Positions 1 through 9,526 of a stretch of 64,000 nucleotides of DNA are shown one piece after another (the first letter of the stretch is position 1; each line of letters starts with the position of its first letter). The notes beneath the pieces were generated by a model. That model was not told where the DNA came from and searched no databases. It saw nothing but the letters and a program-made list of their open reading frames with translations. A program made the translations under genes and the position numbers. Origin of the DNA: Flavobacterium turcicum (lineage in GTDB: Bacteria > Bacteroidota > Bacteroidia > Flavobacteriales > Flavobacteriaceae); the NCBI RefSeq assembly GCF_011365745.1, contig NZ_JAAOBY010000007.1:1-64000 (forward strand), given 5' to 3'.

Positions 1-54
1 TTTATATAGTCTTCACTATAGTTTTGTTTTCGTCTATATATATGTAGCTATTGA

Positions 55-205
55 AAAATTCGTCTATCATACGTGAAGCTCGCGTTAGGGATAGCAGCGG
101 AAAGCCCACAGACACGACCGTTTTGAGGGAGTGTCGAGGACTTGTAGCGCATAGCCCGACGACTTTCTTGATCTTGCCCTACCAAAAGGCAAGAGCAAGA
201 GGGGC
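55..205. repeat. Flavobacterial intergenic repeat (GC-richer island)
   Basis: The segment is visibly richer in GC than its surroundings and contains the words GTTAGGGATAGCAGCGGAAA and GGGGCGGAAAGCCC. It resembles the dispersed intergenic repeats seen in many Flavobacterium genomes. No open frame of note runs through it. It lies just past the stop of the minus-strand DUF4294 gene, so it may end that transcript. The family assignment is from memory; the composition contrast is seen directly. Confidence 0.5.
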
Positions 206-213
206 GGAAAGCC

Positions 214-885
214 CTACTGTGCCTTAGCAGCTTTGTTTATCCAGGACTCATTAAGATTATCAAAATCTACAGGTTGTGCAGGTTTTTGATTTTGTAATCG
301 GCCCGATTCAAAAGCGCGCACCAATATTGTCTCTATTAAAAAATCTTCATTTACGGTGTACGGTTGGTATTTGGTCTTGAGATTGATATCGAATAAACTG
401 GCAGCGGTGTTAGACCAAAAGGCTTTCCAACCGCTTTTGAGGCTTTTGACAAGTTCATAAGTTGTATTACCCGTTTGGCGGTGGATCAACTTAACTAAAA
501 TTTGACCTTGTTTGCGAGATAGTTTTTTAAGCTTGGCCTCGAACTCATTGGTTAAATAGGTCTCTACTATCTTGAAATACTTTTTCTTTTCCTTGTTCGT
601 TTTTAAATTTGCCATACCTATATTAAGGTTAGTCAATCGCTCCGAAGCCAACTTGGCATAAGGATAAGTTTTGAGCACTCTGTTTTGCAGGAGTAAAAAC
701 TGTTTTTTTGCCTCCGGATCTAGTTTCTCTTTCGAGACAATGATTTCTGGAAGTTGAATGGTATCATTGGGATTAAAATCATCATCCAACTCATAGCCGA
801 TTTGAGTAGTATCTTTTGGTATTACTTGACTAAAAGCAGGCGCTAAACCAATTAAAAAGAATAAGAGGAAAAAAACTTGTTTCAT
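214..885 (-). CDS. DUF4294 domain-containing exported protein
   Basis: The mature part fits the Bacteroidetes DUF4294 family, a group of unknown function. The frame is open from 954, but the ATG at 885 begins a clear signal peptide (MKQVFFLLFFLIGLAPAFS). A TAAATTTG -7 element on the minus strand at 936-943 would start transcription downstream of the longer start, so 885 is chosen (223 residues). After the signal peptide comes an acidic stretch and then a Lys-rich helical domain. The gene is divergent from the M42 peptidase, with an 81-bp shared upstream region. The export prediction is firm; no function can be given. Confidence 0.8.
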   Translation of the reverse strand: MKQVFFLLFFLIGLAPAFSQVIPKDTTQIGYELDDDFNPNDTIQLPEIIVSKEKLDPEAKKQFLLLQNRVLKTYPYAKLASERLTNLNIGMANLKTNKEKKKYFKIVETYLTNEFEAKLKKLSRKQGQILVKLIHRQTGNTTYELVKSLKSGWKAFWSNTAASLFDINLKTKYQPYTVNEDFLIETILVRAFESGRLQNQKPAQPVDFDNLNESWINKAAKAQ

Positions 886-935
886 GGGTAAAAATTTCAA
901 ATCAAAATTATGCAATATATCTGCAAGTGTAGTGC

Positions 936-943
936 CAAATTTA
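936..943 (-). promoter_or_regulatory. -7 element (TAAATTTG) for the DUF4294 gene
   Basis: On the minus strand the bases read TAAATTTG, a perfect match to the Bacteroidetes TAnnTTTG -7 element, about 50 bp upstream of the preferred ATG at 885. No convincing -33 TTTG lies at the usual spacing. Confidence 0.4.
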
Positions 944-966
944 TAATTTAGCAAAAAAATAATTTT

Positions 967-2055
967 ATGAGCAGTACATCTATATTAAAGGAGTCGTCTT
1001 TGGCCTTTTTAGAACAATACTTAAACAATGCTTCACCTACAGGATACGAAAGCAGCGGGCAACGCATTTGGATGGATTATTTAAAACCTTATGTGGATAC
1101 CTTTATTACCGACACATACGGAACGGCCGTGGGAGTAATCAATCCTGATGCTCCTTATAAAGTAGTTATTGAAGGACATGCTGACGAAATTTCATGGTAT
1201 GTAAATTACATCACTGAGGACGGATTAATCTATGTGATTCGAAATGGCGGTTCAGACCATCAAATTGCCCCGTCGAAACGCGTTAACATTCATACTAAAA
1301 ATGGTATCGTAAAAGGAGTTTTTGGTTGGCCTGCCATTCATACCCGTATGAGAGATAAGGAAGAAGTTCCTAAACTAACTAATATTTTCATTGATTGTGG
1401 TTGCGAAACCAAAGCTGAAGTAGAAGCGCTTGGAGTACATGTGGGTTGCGTGATCACCTACCCAGATACTTTTACAGTTTTGAACGGCAACAAATTTGTG
1501 TGTAGAGCTATTGACAACCGCATGGGTGGTTTTATGATTGCCGAAGTAGCGCGCTTGCTGCATGAGAACAATATTAAGCTTCCGTTTGGTTTGTACATTA
1601 CCAACTCGGTGCAAGAGGAAGTAGGATTGCGCGGTGCCGAAATGATTACCAAAACTATCAGACCAAATGTAGCCATCGTAACTGATGTTTGTCACGACTC
1701 AACTACTCCTATGATTGACAAAAAAATTGAAGGAGACACCAAAATAGGAAAAGGTCCCGTTGTAACCTATGCTCCAGCAGTTCAAAACAATTTAAGAGAA
1801 CTTATTTTAAACACTGCAGTTGAAAAAGAAATTCCTTTTCAGAGATTGGCTTCTTCGAGAGTAACAGGTACTGATACTGATGCTTTTGCATATAGCAATG
1901 GCGGCGTTGCATCGGCGTTGATTTCATTACCATTACGCTACATGCATACCACTGTAGAGATGGTACACCGTGACGATGTTGAGAATGTCATCAAATTGAT
2001 TTACGAAACATTACTAAAATTAGAGAACGAAGACACTTTTTCTTACTTCAAATAA
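967..2055 (+). CDS. M42 family metallopeptidase (glutamyl aminopeptidase-like)
   Basis: This is a cytosolic aminopeptidase of the M42 family, which forms large tetrahedral complexes that trim peptides in known members. The metal-binding and catalytic pattern is visible: His71 and Asp73 in EGHADEISW, an Asp in CRAIDNRMGG, the catalytic Glu pair in QEEVGLRGA, an Asp in VTDVCHD and a late His in YMHTTVEMVH. The length of 362 residues is typical of the family. There is no signal peptide. The gene converges on purC and the two share a bidirectional terminator at 2202-2240. Confidence 0.93.
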   Translation: MSSTSILKESSLAFLEQYLNNASPTGYESSGQRIWMDYLKPYVDTFITDTYGTAVGVINPDAPYKVVIEGHADEISWYVNYITEDGLIYVIRNGGSDHQIAPSKRVNIHTKNGIVKGVFGWPAIHTRMRDKEEVPKLTNIFIDCGCETKAEVEALGVHVGCVITYPDTFTVLNGNKFVCRAIDNRMGGFMIAEVARLLHENNIKLPFGLYITNSVQEEVGLRGAEMITKTIRPNVAIVTDVCHDSTTPMIDKKIEGDTKIGKGPVVTYAPAVQNNLRELILNTAVEKEIPFQRLASSRVTGTDTDAFAYSNGGVASALISLPLRYMHTTVEMVHRDDVENVIKLIYETLLKLENEDTFSYFK

Positions 2056-2061
2056 TTTTTA

Positions 2062-2155
2062 GGAGCTCATCCCGCTATCCGCTGTATCTTTTCCTGGCTA
2101 AAGAAGCCAGCAAAAGGATGCCGCTTTTATCGGGGCTAGCAAACCGGAATTCAAT
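2062..2155. repeat. Flavobacterial intergenic repeat
   Basis: The sequence contains GAGCTCATCCCGCTATCCGC, GGATGCCGCTTTTATCGGGG and GCTAGCAAACCGG, and is locally GC-rich. It looks like a degenerate relative of the island at 55-205 and of repeats scattered through Flavobacterium intergenic regions. It sits between two convergent genes, just before their terminator. Confidence 0.5.
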
Positions 2156-2201
2156 ACAGAACTTAGTTTTTTTTCTGTACAACTCAAAAGATACGTTACT
2201 A

Positions 2202-2240
2202 AAAAACGCCATTCAAAATTTTAGTTTTGAATGGCGTTTT
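2202..2240. terminator. Bidirectional intrinsic terminator between the M42 gene and purC
   Basis: An inverted repeat with arms AAAACGCCATTCAAAA and TTTTGAATGGCGTTTT surrounds a short TTTTAG loop. A-rich and T-rich flanks on both sides allow it to work for both convergent genes. Confidence 0.85.
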
Positions 2241-2262
2241 GATATTTAGTACAAAATAGGAT

Positions 2263-3219
2263 TTAGCTCTTTGCTGATAAATATTCGTTTACATTTTTTG
2301 CTATACGTGCATCAATTTGTGTAATATCTGCTTTGACGAATTTTTCACCCAAAATATTCTCATACAATTCAATGTAACGTTCAGATACTGTTTCAATATA
2401 TTCGTCTGTCATTTCCGGAATTTGTTGTCCTTCCTGACCTTGAAAACCATTTTCGATCAACCAACGACGAACAAATTCTTTTGATAATTGTTTTTGCTCT
2501 TGTCCGTTGTCTTGGCGCTCTTGGTATCCATCAGCATAGAAATAACGAGAAGAATCAGGCGTATGAATTTCGTCAATTAAAACAATAATTCCATCTTTTG
2601 TTTTCCCGAATTCGTATTTGGTGTCTACCAAAATCAATCCGCGACTCGCTGCAATTTCAGTTCCTCTTTGGTACAAAGCACGCGTATATTTTTCTAAAAC
2701 CACATAATCGGCTTCAGTTACAATTCCTTTTGACAAAATTGCTTCGCGAGAAATGTCGGCATCATGTTCTCCATTATCCGCTTTTGTAGTTGGTGTAATA
2801 ATTGGTTCCGGAAAACGATCGTTTTCTTTCAGACCCTCTGGCATAGCTACGCCGCAAAGTTCTCTTTTGCCAAGAGCATATTCTCGTGCTGCATGACCAG
2901 ACAAATAACCACGAATTACCATTTCTACTTTAAAAGGCTCACATAAATGACCTACTGCTACATTAGGATCAGGAGTTGCAATTAACCAATTAGGAACAAT
3001 ATCCTGAGTAAGCTCCATAAATTTGGTAGCAATTTGATTTAGAATTTGACCTTTATACGGAATTCCTTTTGGCAAAACCACATCAAAAGCCGAAAGCCTA
3101 TCTGTAGCTACCATAACCAAAAGATCGTCATTGATGTTGTAAACCTCTCTTACTTTTCCGCGATACACCGATTTTTGGTTCGGAAAATTAAAATCAGTAG
3201 TTGTAATTGTGTTGCTCAT
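2263..3219 (-). CDS. purC: Phosphoribosylaminoimidazole-succinocarboxamide synthase
   Basis: This is SAICAR synthetase, which ligates aspartate to CAIR using ATP in purine biosynthesis. The N-terminal ATP-binding part includes [13 protein letters not shown] and [13 protein letters not shown]. The conserved [17 protein letters not shown] segment and the LVDTKYEFG and [14 protein letters not shown] motifs are all present. Its 318 residues match the longer form found in Bacteroidetes. It stands alone on the minus strand and ends at the shared terminator. Confidence 0.97.
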   Translation of the reverse strand: MSNTITTTDFNFPNQKSVYRGKVREVYNINDDLLVMVATDRLSAFDVVLPKGIPYKGQILNQIATKFMELTQDIVPNWLIATPDPNVAVGHLCEPFKVEMVIRGYLSGHAAREYALGKRELCGVAMPEGLKENDRFPEPIITPTTKADNGEHDADISREAILSKGIVTEADYVVLEKYTRALYQRGTEIAASRGLILVDTKYEFGKTKDGIIVLIDEIHTPDSSRYFYADGYQERQDNGQEQKQLSKEFVRRWLIENGFQGQEGQQIPEMTDEYIETVSERYIELYENILGEKFVKADITQIDARIAKNVNEYLSAKS

Positions 3220-3315
3220 TGTGTTTGTTGTGTGTGTTTTTATGGATGCAAATTTAAAACTATTTCAAAGAGTTTCGCAAAGAAAAACTCGGAAGCTTTA
3301 CTTACTTGCTTTTAT

Positions 3316-5661
3316 TTATTTTTTAAGTAAGGTGCTGTTGAACAAATCAAGGATTCGGCTGTATTCATCAACCCAAGAATAGGTTTCCTTGAAACCGTGT
3401 GCTTCAACTGGAAAACTAGCTAAACTCCATTTTTTCTTGCCTAATTCAATGAAACGTTGTGACAAACGCACAATATCTTTGTACTCCACATTATCATCTA
3501 CCATACCGTGTAGCATGAGCAAATCACCTTTTAAATTATCTGCAAAATAAATTGGCGAACTTTTTTTGTACGCTTCTGGATCTGTTTCAGGGAAATTTAA
3601 AATATTTCCTGTGTAACCGTGGTTGTAGTGTGCCCAATCTGTAACTGAGCGTAATGCTGCACCCGATGCAAATTCACCCGGCGTTGTAAGCATTCCCATA
3701 AGTGTGATAAACCCTCCGTATGAACCTCCGTAGATTCCTACTCGAGCTGGATCAATACCTAAATTGTTTATTAAATATTTTTTACCATCTATTTGATCTG
3801 TTAAATCTTTACCTCCCATAAAACGGTAGATTCCGGTTCTAAAATCACGTCCGTAACCATCGCTACCTCGATAATCCACATCCAAAACAGTGTATCCTAA
3901 ATCGACCAAAAGGTTATGAAACATATATTCTCTGTGGTACGTACTCCAAAAATTGTGTGCGTTTTGCAAATATCCTGCGCCGTGAACGAAAATAACCGCT
4001 GCTTTGTTTGCATTTGCAACCTCCGGTTTGTACAAACGAGCATTTACAGGAGTTCCATCTTGTGCTGTAATCGTGATCACTTCAGGTTCGCGCCATGCGT
4101 ATCCGTTGAAAGCTGATGTAGTTGAATTCGTAATTTGTTGCAACTTTGGATTGGAAGTATTTGGACCAATAAATAATTCCCAAGGTTTATTTTTGAAGGA
4201 ATAGCGAACTAACAAAGTACTTTCGTCAGGAGAAAGTGATACTTCGTGCGCTCCATCTTTTACCAAAATTGGCTGTAAAACTGGTTTATTCGAATCTAAT
4301 TTGTAAAAACTTCTGTTTCCAGGATGCGTTGTTGTGGTAGTCAAGTAAAAAGTCTTTTCGTCTTTGGCTAACAATGCAGAACGAACTTCCCAGTTGCCTT
4401 TTGTGAGTTGTGTTTTATTTTTACTTTTTAGATTATAAGTGTACAAATGCGAATAACCTGTCGCTTCTGATTGAAAATAAATAGTTTCATTATCTGCTAA
4501 AAAACCCAATGTTCCTCTGCCAAATGCGTTCGAAGGAATTCCAGGTCCTCCTATCCAAGCTTCGTCATGTTGGTGTTCTATTTCTTCAAAAGTTCCGTTT
4601 TCTAAATTCAAACTTACAATCCAACGGTCTTTGTTGTCTTGGCTGCGAATGTCAAATACCGCAAAAGTTCCTTCGTCATTGTAAACGGGTTCTTGTACCA
4701 CGATTAACTTATCCTTTTTATCAGAAGGTTTTGTAGCAGGATAATCAGCCAAATATTTAGGCACATCTTGAATGTGACTTAATTTTGAAAAATTAACAAA
4801 GTAAACGGAATCCTTGGCCACGTTGTAAATTCCGAATTTGGTATTCACAAAATTGGCCGTGGATACTTTTTCTTTGGTATTTTCGATATCGTTATACCCA
4901 TCATCGGTTATAAAAACTTCCATCTTTTCCGACTTTCGCTCCGCATCTTCCACTAATCGAAAAGTAGCATAAGTTCCCTTTGGGTGCGCTTTTAAACTTC
5001 CTAAAGTATTTTTTCCGTAAAAATAAGGTTTTGCAAAATCCGATTTTGTTGCTTTGGCTGCGTTCCATTTTTTCAACGCCTCTTGATCTCTCACAAATTG
5101 GAACAACTCCGTTTGTTGTTTTTTCAAGAACGATTCTTTTTCTGTTACTTGCTCCTCGCCTCTTCCTTTTCGGAAATTGGTCAATTGCACCACAGAGCCT
5201 TCTTTTTGATTGTATTGAAAAATATTATCTCCTTGTCTGAAAAACAAAACGGCCGACTCAGAACCCAATTGTAAGTTTGCAATTGGTGTGCTCATTTGAA
5301 CTAGCTTCTTAGTTGTTTTCGATTTTGCATCGTACGAAAACAAGCGCCCTTTGTCTAAATAATAATGTAAATCCGAGTTAGCTGCTTTTTTTAAGTCCAA
5401 TCTCGAAAAACTAGCTTGAGCTGCTGTTGCTAATTCGGGCTTACTCATTCCTTTTTTCCAGAAATAAGTTGAAGTTCCTAATTCGTTATTGGGATTCCAT
5501 TCAAAGAATACTTGTTGCCCATCAACAGACCAACGTTCTCCTTCTGGCGAAACACCAATAAAACCATTGCCTTTCATGATTTCTTCCATTTTGAGCTTTT
5601 GCCCTTGCATGGACGAAAAGCAAAGCACTCCAAAAAGAAGTAGTATTTTTTTGTTTATCAT
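3316..5661 (-). CDS. S9 family serine peptidase (dipeptidyl-peptidase IV-like), exported
   Basis: A signal peptide (about residues 1-20, ending in SSMQGQ) precedes a beta-propeller domain that fills most of the first 500 residues and a C-terminal alpha/beta-hydrolase domain. The catalytic triad is visible: Ser647 in GGSYGGF, Asp722 or Asp723 in HGMVDDN and His755 in EAHGF. Its 781 residues fit the prolyl oligopeptidase/DPP family, which releases dipeptides or cleaves after proline in the periplasm. The exact substrate cannot be read from sequence. A HAD phosphatase gene lies just upstream on the same strand, with a gap too small for a strong terminator. Confidence 0.92.
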   Translation of the reverse strand: MINKKILLLFGVLCFSSMQGQKLKMEEIMKGNGFIGVSPEGERWSVDGQQVFFEWNPNNELGTSTYFWKKGMSKPELATAAQASFSRLDLKKAANSDLHYYLDKGRLFSYDAKSKTTKKLVQMSTPIANLQLGSESAVLFFRQGDNIFQYNQKEGSVVQLTNFRKGRGEEQVTEKESFLKKQQTELFQFVRDQEALKKWNAAKATKSDFAKPYFYGKNTLGSLKAHPKGTYATFRLVEDAERKSEKMEVFITDDGYNDIENTKEKVSTANFVNTKFGIYNVAKDSVYFVNFSKLSHIQDVPKYLADYPATKPSDKKDKLIVVQEPVYNDEGTFAVFDIRSQDNKDRWIVSLNLENGTFEEIEHQHDEAWIGGPGIPSNAFGRGTLGFLADNETIYFQSEATGYSHLYTYNLKSKNKTQLTKGNWEVRSALLAKDEKTFYLTTTTTHPGNRSFYKLDSNKPVLQPILVKDGAHEVSLSPDESTLLVRYSFKNKPWELFIGPNTSNPKLQQITNSTTSAFNGYAWREPEVITITAQDGTPVNARLYKPEVANANKAAVIFVHGAGYLQNAHNFWSTYHREYMFHNLLVDLGYTVLDVDYRGSDGYGRDFRTGIYRFMGGKDLTDQIDGKKYLINNLGIDPARVGIYGGSYGGFITLMGMLTTPGEFASGAALRSVTDWAHYNHGYTGNILNFPETDPEAYKKSSPIYFADNLKGDLLMLHGMVDDNVEYKDIVRLSQRFIELGKKKWSLASFPVEAHGFKETYSWVDEYSRILDLFNSTLLKK

Positions 5662-5686
5662 AGTTCGTTTTTTTTAGTTCAGTTTT

Positions 5687-6511
5687 TTAATTAGTAACTG
5701 GAAGTAATATATGCTCTTTTAAATGTTTTGCTACACTTTCTTGAACATTATCTCCTATTACTTCTAAATGAGCCAATTTGGCTTGAAGGCTTTCAGGTGC
5801 ATTGCTCATAATTTTTCCTTGAGCAGCAGCGTATAACATTTGTTCATCATTGTATCCGTCACCAAACGCAATTACATTTTCGAATTTCAAGTTCTCTAAT
5901 TCTAGGATTTTGTCAATTGCTGTCTTTTTATCTACCGATTTCTCCATAAACTCTAAGCAATACGGTAAACTAAAGGCATGACTGAAATGACCTTCGTGCT
6001 GTTCTAAAATTTGTTCCCGCAATTCTAAAAGTTTGCTGTGTTTGTGATGAGTAAAAAACACTTTAATTGCCGTAAAATCTTCAAGAGTTGCAAAATCAAC
6101 TAATTCAGGGTGGTAATGAACTTCTGGCTGAAAAGCATTTAGTTTGTCGTTGTGCTTATTTGTCAACCAGACTTTTTCTCGAAAGAGCACCGTAGTAATT
6201 TCAGGATCAACTGCTACTGAAAGAAGCGATTGAACAGACTCACTGGGCATATTTACCGAAAAAAGTAATTCTTGATTGGGTGCATGAATTCGTGCTCCGT
6301 TTGAGGTAACCAAATAAAAAGGCAATTCAAGTTTGGATACGATGGGCATTGCATCTAAATGATGGCGACCTGTTGCTATGACAATTAAAAAATTTTGGCG
6401 GTGTAGCTCTAGAAAAACACTCTTGGTGTAGGGTGCAATTTGGTGGTGTTCATTTAATAAAGTACCGTCGAGATCTGTGACCACGACTTTTATATTGTGT
6501 TGTAAACCCAT
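5687..6511 (-). CDS. Cof-type HAD-IIB family phosphatase
   Basis: The DxDGT nucleophile motif is seen in VTDLDGTLLNEHH, followed by a Thr in VIATGRHH and the late acidic motif in AFGDGYNDEQM. The cap region between motifs II and III defines the Cof/IIB subfamily of sugar-phosphate or cofactor phosphatases. The frame opens at 6559, but the ATG at 6511 (MGLQHN) puts the motif near the N-terminus as usual, so it is preferred (274 residues). The substrate is unknown. It may be co-transcribed with the S9 peptidase downstream. Confidence 0.88.
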   Translation of the reverse strand: MGLQHNIKVVVTDLDGTLLNEHHQIAPYTKSVFLELHRQNFLIVIATGRHHLDAMPIVSKLELPFYLVTSNGARIHAPNQELLFSVNMPSESVQSLLSVAVDPEITTVLFREKVWLTNKHNDKLNAFQPEVHYHPELVDFATLEDFTAIKVFFTHHKHSKLLELREQILEQHEGHFSHAFSLPYCLEFMEKSVDKKTAIDKILELENLKFENVIAFGDGYNDEQMLYAAAQGKIMSNAPESLQAKLAHLEVIGDNVQESVAKHLKEHILLPVTN

Positions 6512-6628
6512 TAGTAAAAAAGAAGTTTTTATTCTTTTCAAATTTATTGCATTTTTCATAGAAATAAAAAGATTGCAACGGCTTTTATTGACGAATTTAA
6601 ATTGGAATATTGAAAACTATTAAAATTC

Positions 6629-6670
6629 AAAAAGCGTTTTTGATTCCACTTTGAATCAAAAACGCTTTTT
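6629..6670 (-). terminator. Intrinsic terminator downstream of the phoH-like gene
   Basis: A perfect inverted repeat has arms AAAAAGCGTTTTTGATTC and GAATCAAAAACGCTTTTT around a CACTTT loop. It lies between the end of the PhoH gene and the start of the HAD gene, and ends the minus-strand PhoH transcript. Confidence 0.85.
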
Positions 6671-6695
6671 TATCACAATAATAACTGCCAAAAAA

Positions 6696-7646
6696 TTAAT
6701 CGTTGTTCTCGATCATTTTATAGGCATCGATTACTTTTTTAACCAAACGGTGGCGTACAATATCTTTATCATCTAGATAAATAATTCCGATTCCGTCAAT
6801 GTCTTTTAGTACCAAAAGGGCTTCTTTCAATCCTGAAATTGTTCGGCGAGGTAAATCGACTTGACCCGGATCACCTGTAATCATGAATTTGGCACTTTTA
6901 CCCATACGAGTCAGAAACATTTTCATTTGCGAATGCGTAGTGTTTTGAGCCTCGTCAAGAATTACAAAGGCGTTGTCAAGTGTACGTCCACGCATAAATG
7001 CCAAGGGAGCAATTTGAATAATTCCTTTCAGAATATAATCTTCTAATTTTTCATTGGGTAACATGTCGCGTAAAGCATCATACAAAGGTTGCATGTAAGG
7101 ATCTAGTTTTTCTTTCATATCGCCAGGCAGAAAACCGAGATTTTCGCCAGCTTCAACGGCAGGTCTAGTCAGAATGATTCTTTTTACCTGTTTTTCTTTT
7201 AGAGCTTTAACCGCCATGGCAACACCGGTATACGTTTTTCCGGTGCCAGCAGGACCTACCGCAAAGACCATATCGTTTTTCTCGAGCGTATCAACAAGTA
7301 ATTGCTGGTTAGGCGTCATGGCTTTTATTATTTTACCACCTACACCGTGAACCAAAATCTTGTCCTGCGCTTGAAACTTTCTGTCCTCTTGTGCATCACC
7401 CATGATAACTCGCTCAATAACATTTGTATCTATATTATTGTAACGTGTAAAGTGGAGCATTAAGCGCTCGAAACGTTTTTCAAATTCGTCTAAAACTTCT
7501 TTTTCACCAAAAGCTTTGATAGTTGTGCCGCGAGCTACAATTTTTAACTTGGGATAATATTTTTTAATAGTTTCAAGATGAGTGTCTTGAGCGCCCCAAA
7601 ACTCTTTTGGAGCGATGTCTATGAGCTCGATAATTCGTTCGTTCAA
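6696..7646 (-). CDS. phoH: PhoH family ATPase
   Basis: The C-terminal two thirds form a PhoH-type P-loop ATPase with Walker A GPAGTGKT at residues 131-138, Walker B in FVILDEAQNT and a following ITGDPGQVDLP motif. The N-terminal part resembles the KH-like leader found in YbeZ-type PhoH proteins. Family members are linked to RNA metabolism with the endoribonuclease YbeY, but ybeY is not visible next to it here. The length of 316 residues is normal. It has its own terminator at 6629-6670. Confidence 0.93.
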   Translation of the reverse strand: MNERIIELIDIAPKEFWGAQDTHLETIKKYYPKLKIVARGTTIKAFGEKEVLDEFEKRFERLMLHFTRYNNIDTNVIERVIMGDAQEDRKFQAQDKILVHGVGGKIIKAMTPNQQLLVDTLEKNDMVFAVGPAGTGKTYTGVAMAVKALKEKQVKRIILTRPAVEAGENLGFLPGDMKEKLDPYMQPLYDALRDMLPNEKLEDYILKGIIQIAPLAFMRGRTLDNAFVILDEAQNTTHSQMKMFLTRMGKSAKFMITGDPGQVDLPRRTISGLKEALLVLKDIDGIGIIYLDDKDIVRHRLVKKVIDAYKMIENND

Positions 7647-7667
7647 ATGATAATTTATTTAGTTGTT

Positions 7668-8177
7668 TTAATTTAAAGTTAATCGCAAACCTATGCCATT
7701 TGTGTTACCAACAATTTCCAAATCAGTATTATTTGTTTCATAAGTTGTTCCTAGCCGATTATTGTATTGTGATATGGAATTTTTGATCTTTTTAGAAAAA
7801 CCAATTTTAACTGGAATCGCAAAAAGCATTGCTGCCAAACCTGTACCCATCATGATTTTGGGCACTGTGTTTCTAGGTTCATCATAGCCAGGATTCATAC
7901 CTGAATCAAAATTAGATATAACATATGCCATTGCGCCAACACCCACAAGCACTGGACCAGCTAACAACATAGTATTACCCACTGTTTTCTTGCGTCGCCC
8001 TATGTTGTACTCCTTCAACAAATCTGGATTTTCGGCCAGTGCAATACGCACCAAATTTGGGGTTAACACTGTATTTTTTTGGTTGGTAACAGTACCACTT
8101 CCCTTGTATATTAAGGTTTGGCTCCACGATTTTAAGCACATACATAAAAAGAGTAAAAGAAAAACTTTTTGCTTCAT
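7668..8177 (-). CDS. Hypothetical exported/membrane protein
   Basis: I do not recognise this 169-residue protein. It starts with a signal peptide or anchor (LLLFLCMCLKSWSQ), followed by a short soluble part. Two hydrophobic Gly/Ala/Met-rich segments (around residues 70-90 and 109-125) then resemble those of small Bacteroidetes envelope proteins. It lies 21 bp upstream of phoH on the same strand and could be co-transcribed with it. Confidence 0.65.
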   Translation of the reverse strand: MKQKVFLLLFLCMCLKSWSQTLIYKGSGTVTNQKNTVLTPNLVRIALAENPDLLKEYNIGRRKKTVGNTMLLAGPVLVGVGAMAYVISNFDSGMNPGYDEPRNTVPKIMMGTGLAAMLFAIPVKIGFSKKIKNSISQYNNRLGTTYETNNTDLEIVGNTNGIGLRLTLN

Positions 8178-8298
8178 ACTGACACCTGATTCAAATTGAA
8201 AATTCTATTTAAAATAACGCTGAAAATACTTTAGCTTTGCGTTTCTCAAATTTAAGCAAATTTAAGATTACAAAACAGTAATAGTTAGAAAAAAAATT

Positions 8299-9138
8299 AT
8301 GTCAATAATTACCCTTACATCCGATTACGGCTTGAAAGATCACTTTGTGGGTGCATTGAAAGGGAAAATTTTATCTGAATTTGGAGAGGCTAAAATTATT
8401 GATATTTCGCACGATATTGACCCATTCAACACATTAGAAGCCAGTTACATAATTGAGGCCTCGTACAGCAGTTTTCCCAAGGGAACGGTACATCTTATTG
8501 GTGTAGATATTGAACGTAATAAAGAGAATCAGCATATTGTAATGCAATGGAACGATCACTTTTTTATTGCAGCCGATAATGGTATTTTAAGCATATTATC
8601 GCAAAAAATTGTTCCACAAAAAATTGTTCAAATCAATATTCACGATCGTTTTCCTACTGAAGCCACCGATTTGGATGTATTTGTAAAAGTGGCTTGCCAT
8701 TTAGCAAAAGGCGGCGCTCTGAGTGTCATTGGTCGCGAAATAAATCAAATAAAACCTTTGACTAATTTTGAAGCAACCACAAACGATTCTGGCAATACTA
8801 TCAAAGGACACGTAATTTACATTGACCATTTTGGCAACGTTGTGACCAATATCTCGAAAAAATATTTTATCGAAATCGCTAAAGGCAGACCTTACGAGAT
8901 TGTTTTAAAAACTAAAAACATAAAAACTATTTTACCCAATTATTCGGCAGTGGCACACTCCGACAAGTATCCAATAAAATCATACGAAGGGGAAAAATTA
9001 GCACTTTTTAACGAAGCTGGTTTTTTAGAAATTGCCATCTTTAGAAGTAATCCGTCAAAAGTGGGCTCAGCAAGTAGTCTTTTGGGACTCAATTACAGAG
9101 ATGTTATTACCATTCAATTTAAAGCAGAAAACAAATAA
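8299..9138 (+). CDS. SAM hydroxide adenosyltransferase (DUF62 family)
   Basis: The protein belongs to the family that includes SAM-dependent chlorinase and fluorinase. Most bacterial members instead split S-adenosylmethionine to adenosine and methionine with hydroxide. The N-terminal motif LTSDYGLKDHFVGALKG carries the catalytic Asp, followed by DISHDIDPFN and the C-terminal YIDHFGNVVTNIS segment. The length of 279 residues is typical. It faces away from the minus-strand gene before it. The hydrolase role is inferred from the family, not from halide-site residues. Confidence 0.88.
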   Translation: MSIITLTSDYGLKDHFVGALKGKILSEFGEAKIIDISHDIDPFNTLEASYIIEASYSSFPKGTVHLIGVDIERNKENQHIVMQWNDHFFIAADNGILSILSQKIVPQKIVQINIHDRFPTEATDLDVFVKVACHLAKGGALSVIGREINQIKPLTNFEATTNDSGNTIKGHVIYIDHFGNVVTNISKKYFIEIAKGRPYEIVLKTKNIKTILPNYSAVAHSDKYPIKSYEGEKLALFNEAGFLEIAIFRSNPSKVGSASSLLGLNYRDVITIQFKAENK

Positions 9139-9163
9139 AATCAAAAACTGTAAAATATAATTC

Positions 9164-9460
9164 ATGTTCGTACGCATCGTAAAATTAAGTTTTCATCAAG
9201 AGCATATTCCCGCTTTTTTGAGCAACTTTGAAGAAGTAAAACACAAAATACGCAATTCACCGGGCAATCGTTTTTTAGAATTGTATCAAGATAAAAGCAA
9301 CCCGAGTATTTTTTTTACTTACAGTTATTGGGAAAGCGAAGCTGATTTAGAAAACTATCGAAACTCAGCTCTTTTTAAGGAAGTTTGGGCATACACAAAA
9401 GCCTTTTTTAATGACAAACCAGAGGCTTGGAGCGTTGATAAACTAGCTTCTTTACAATAA
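9164..9460 (+). CDS. Antibiotic biosynthesis monooxygenase (ABM) fold protein
   Basis: This small 98-residue ferredoxin-like protein has the ABM pattern: a first strand (FVRIVKLSFHQEH), a helix, and then FLELYQDKSNPSIFFTYSYW followed by SEADLENYRNSALF. Such proteins act as small oxygenases or degrade reactive metabolites, but the substrate here is unknown. It starts 25 bp after the DUF62 gene and is probably in the same transcript. Confidence 0.8.
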   Translation: MFVRIVKLSFHQEHIPAFLSNFEEVKHKIRNSPGNRFLELYQDKSNPSIFFTYSYWESEADLENYRNSALFKEVWAYTKAFFNDKPEAWSVDKLASLQ

Positions 9461-9490
9461 AATCAATTATTAAGTGTTGAACAGCAAGGG

Positions 9491-9498
9491 TACATTTG
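9491..9498 (+). promoter_or_regulatory. gldF: -7 element (TACATTTG) for gldF
   Basis: This is a perfect TAnnTTTG match 29 bp before the gldF ATG. No -33 TTTG is seen at the best spacing, so the call rests on the -7 box. Confidence 0.5.
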
Positions 9499-9526
9499 TA
9501 CTTTTTTCAATTTTTAAATACATCAA

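Noticed and set aside
1375..1695. Minus-strand frame inside the M42 gene
   Set aside because: It lies fully inside a well-supported gene and its sequence is not protein-like.
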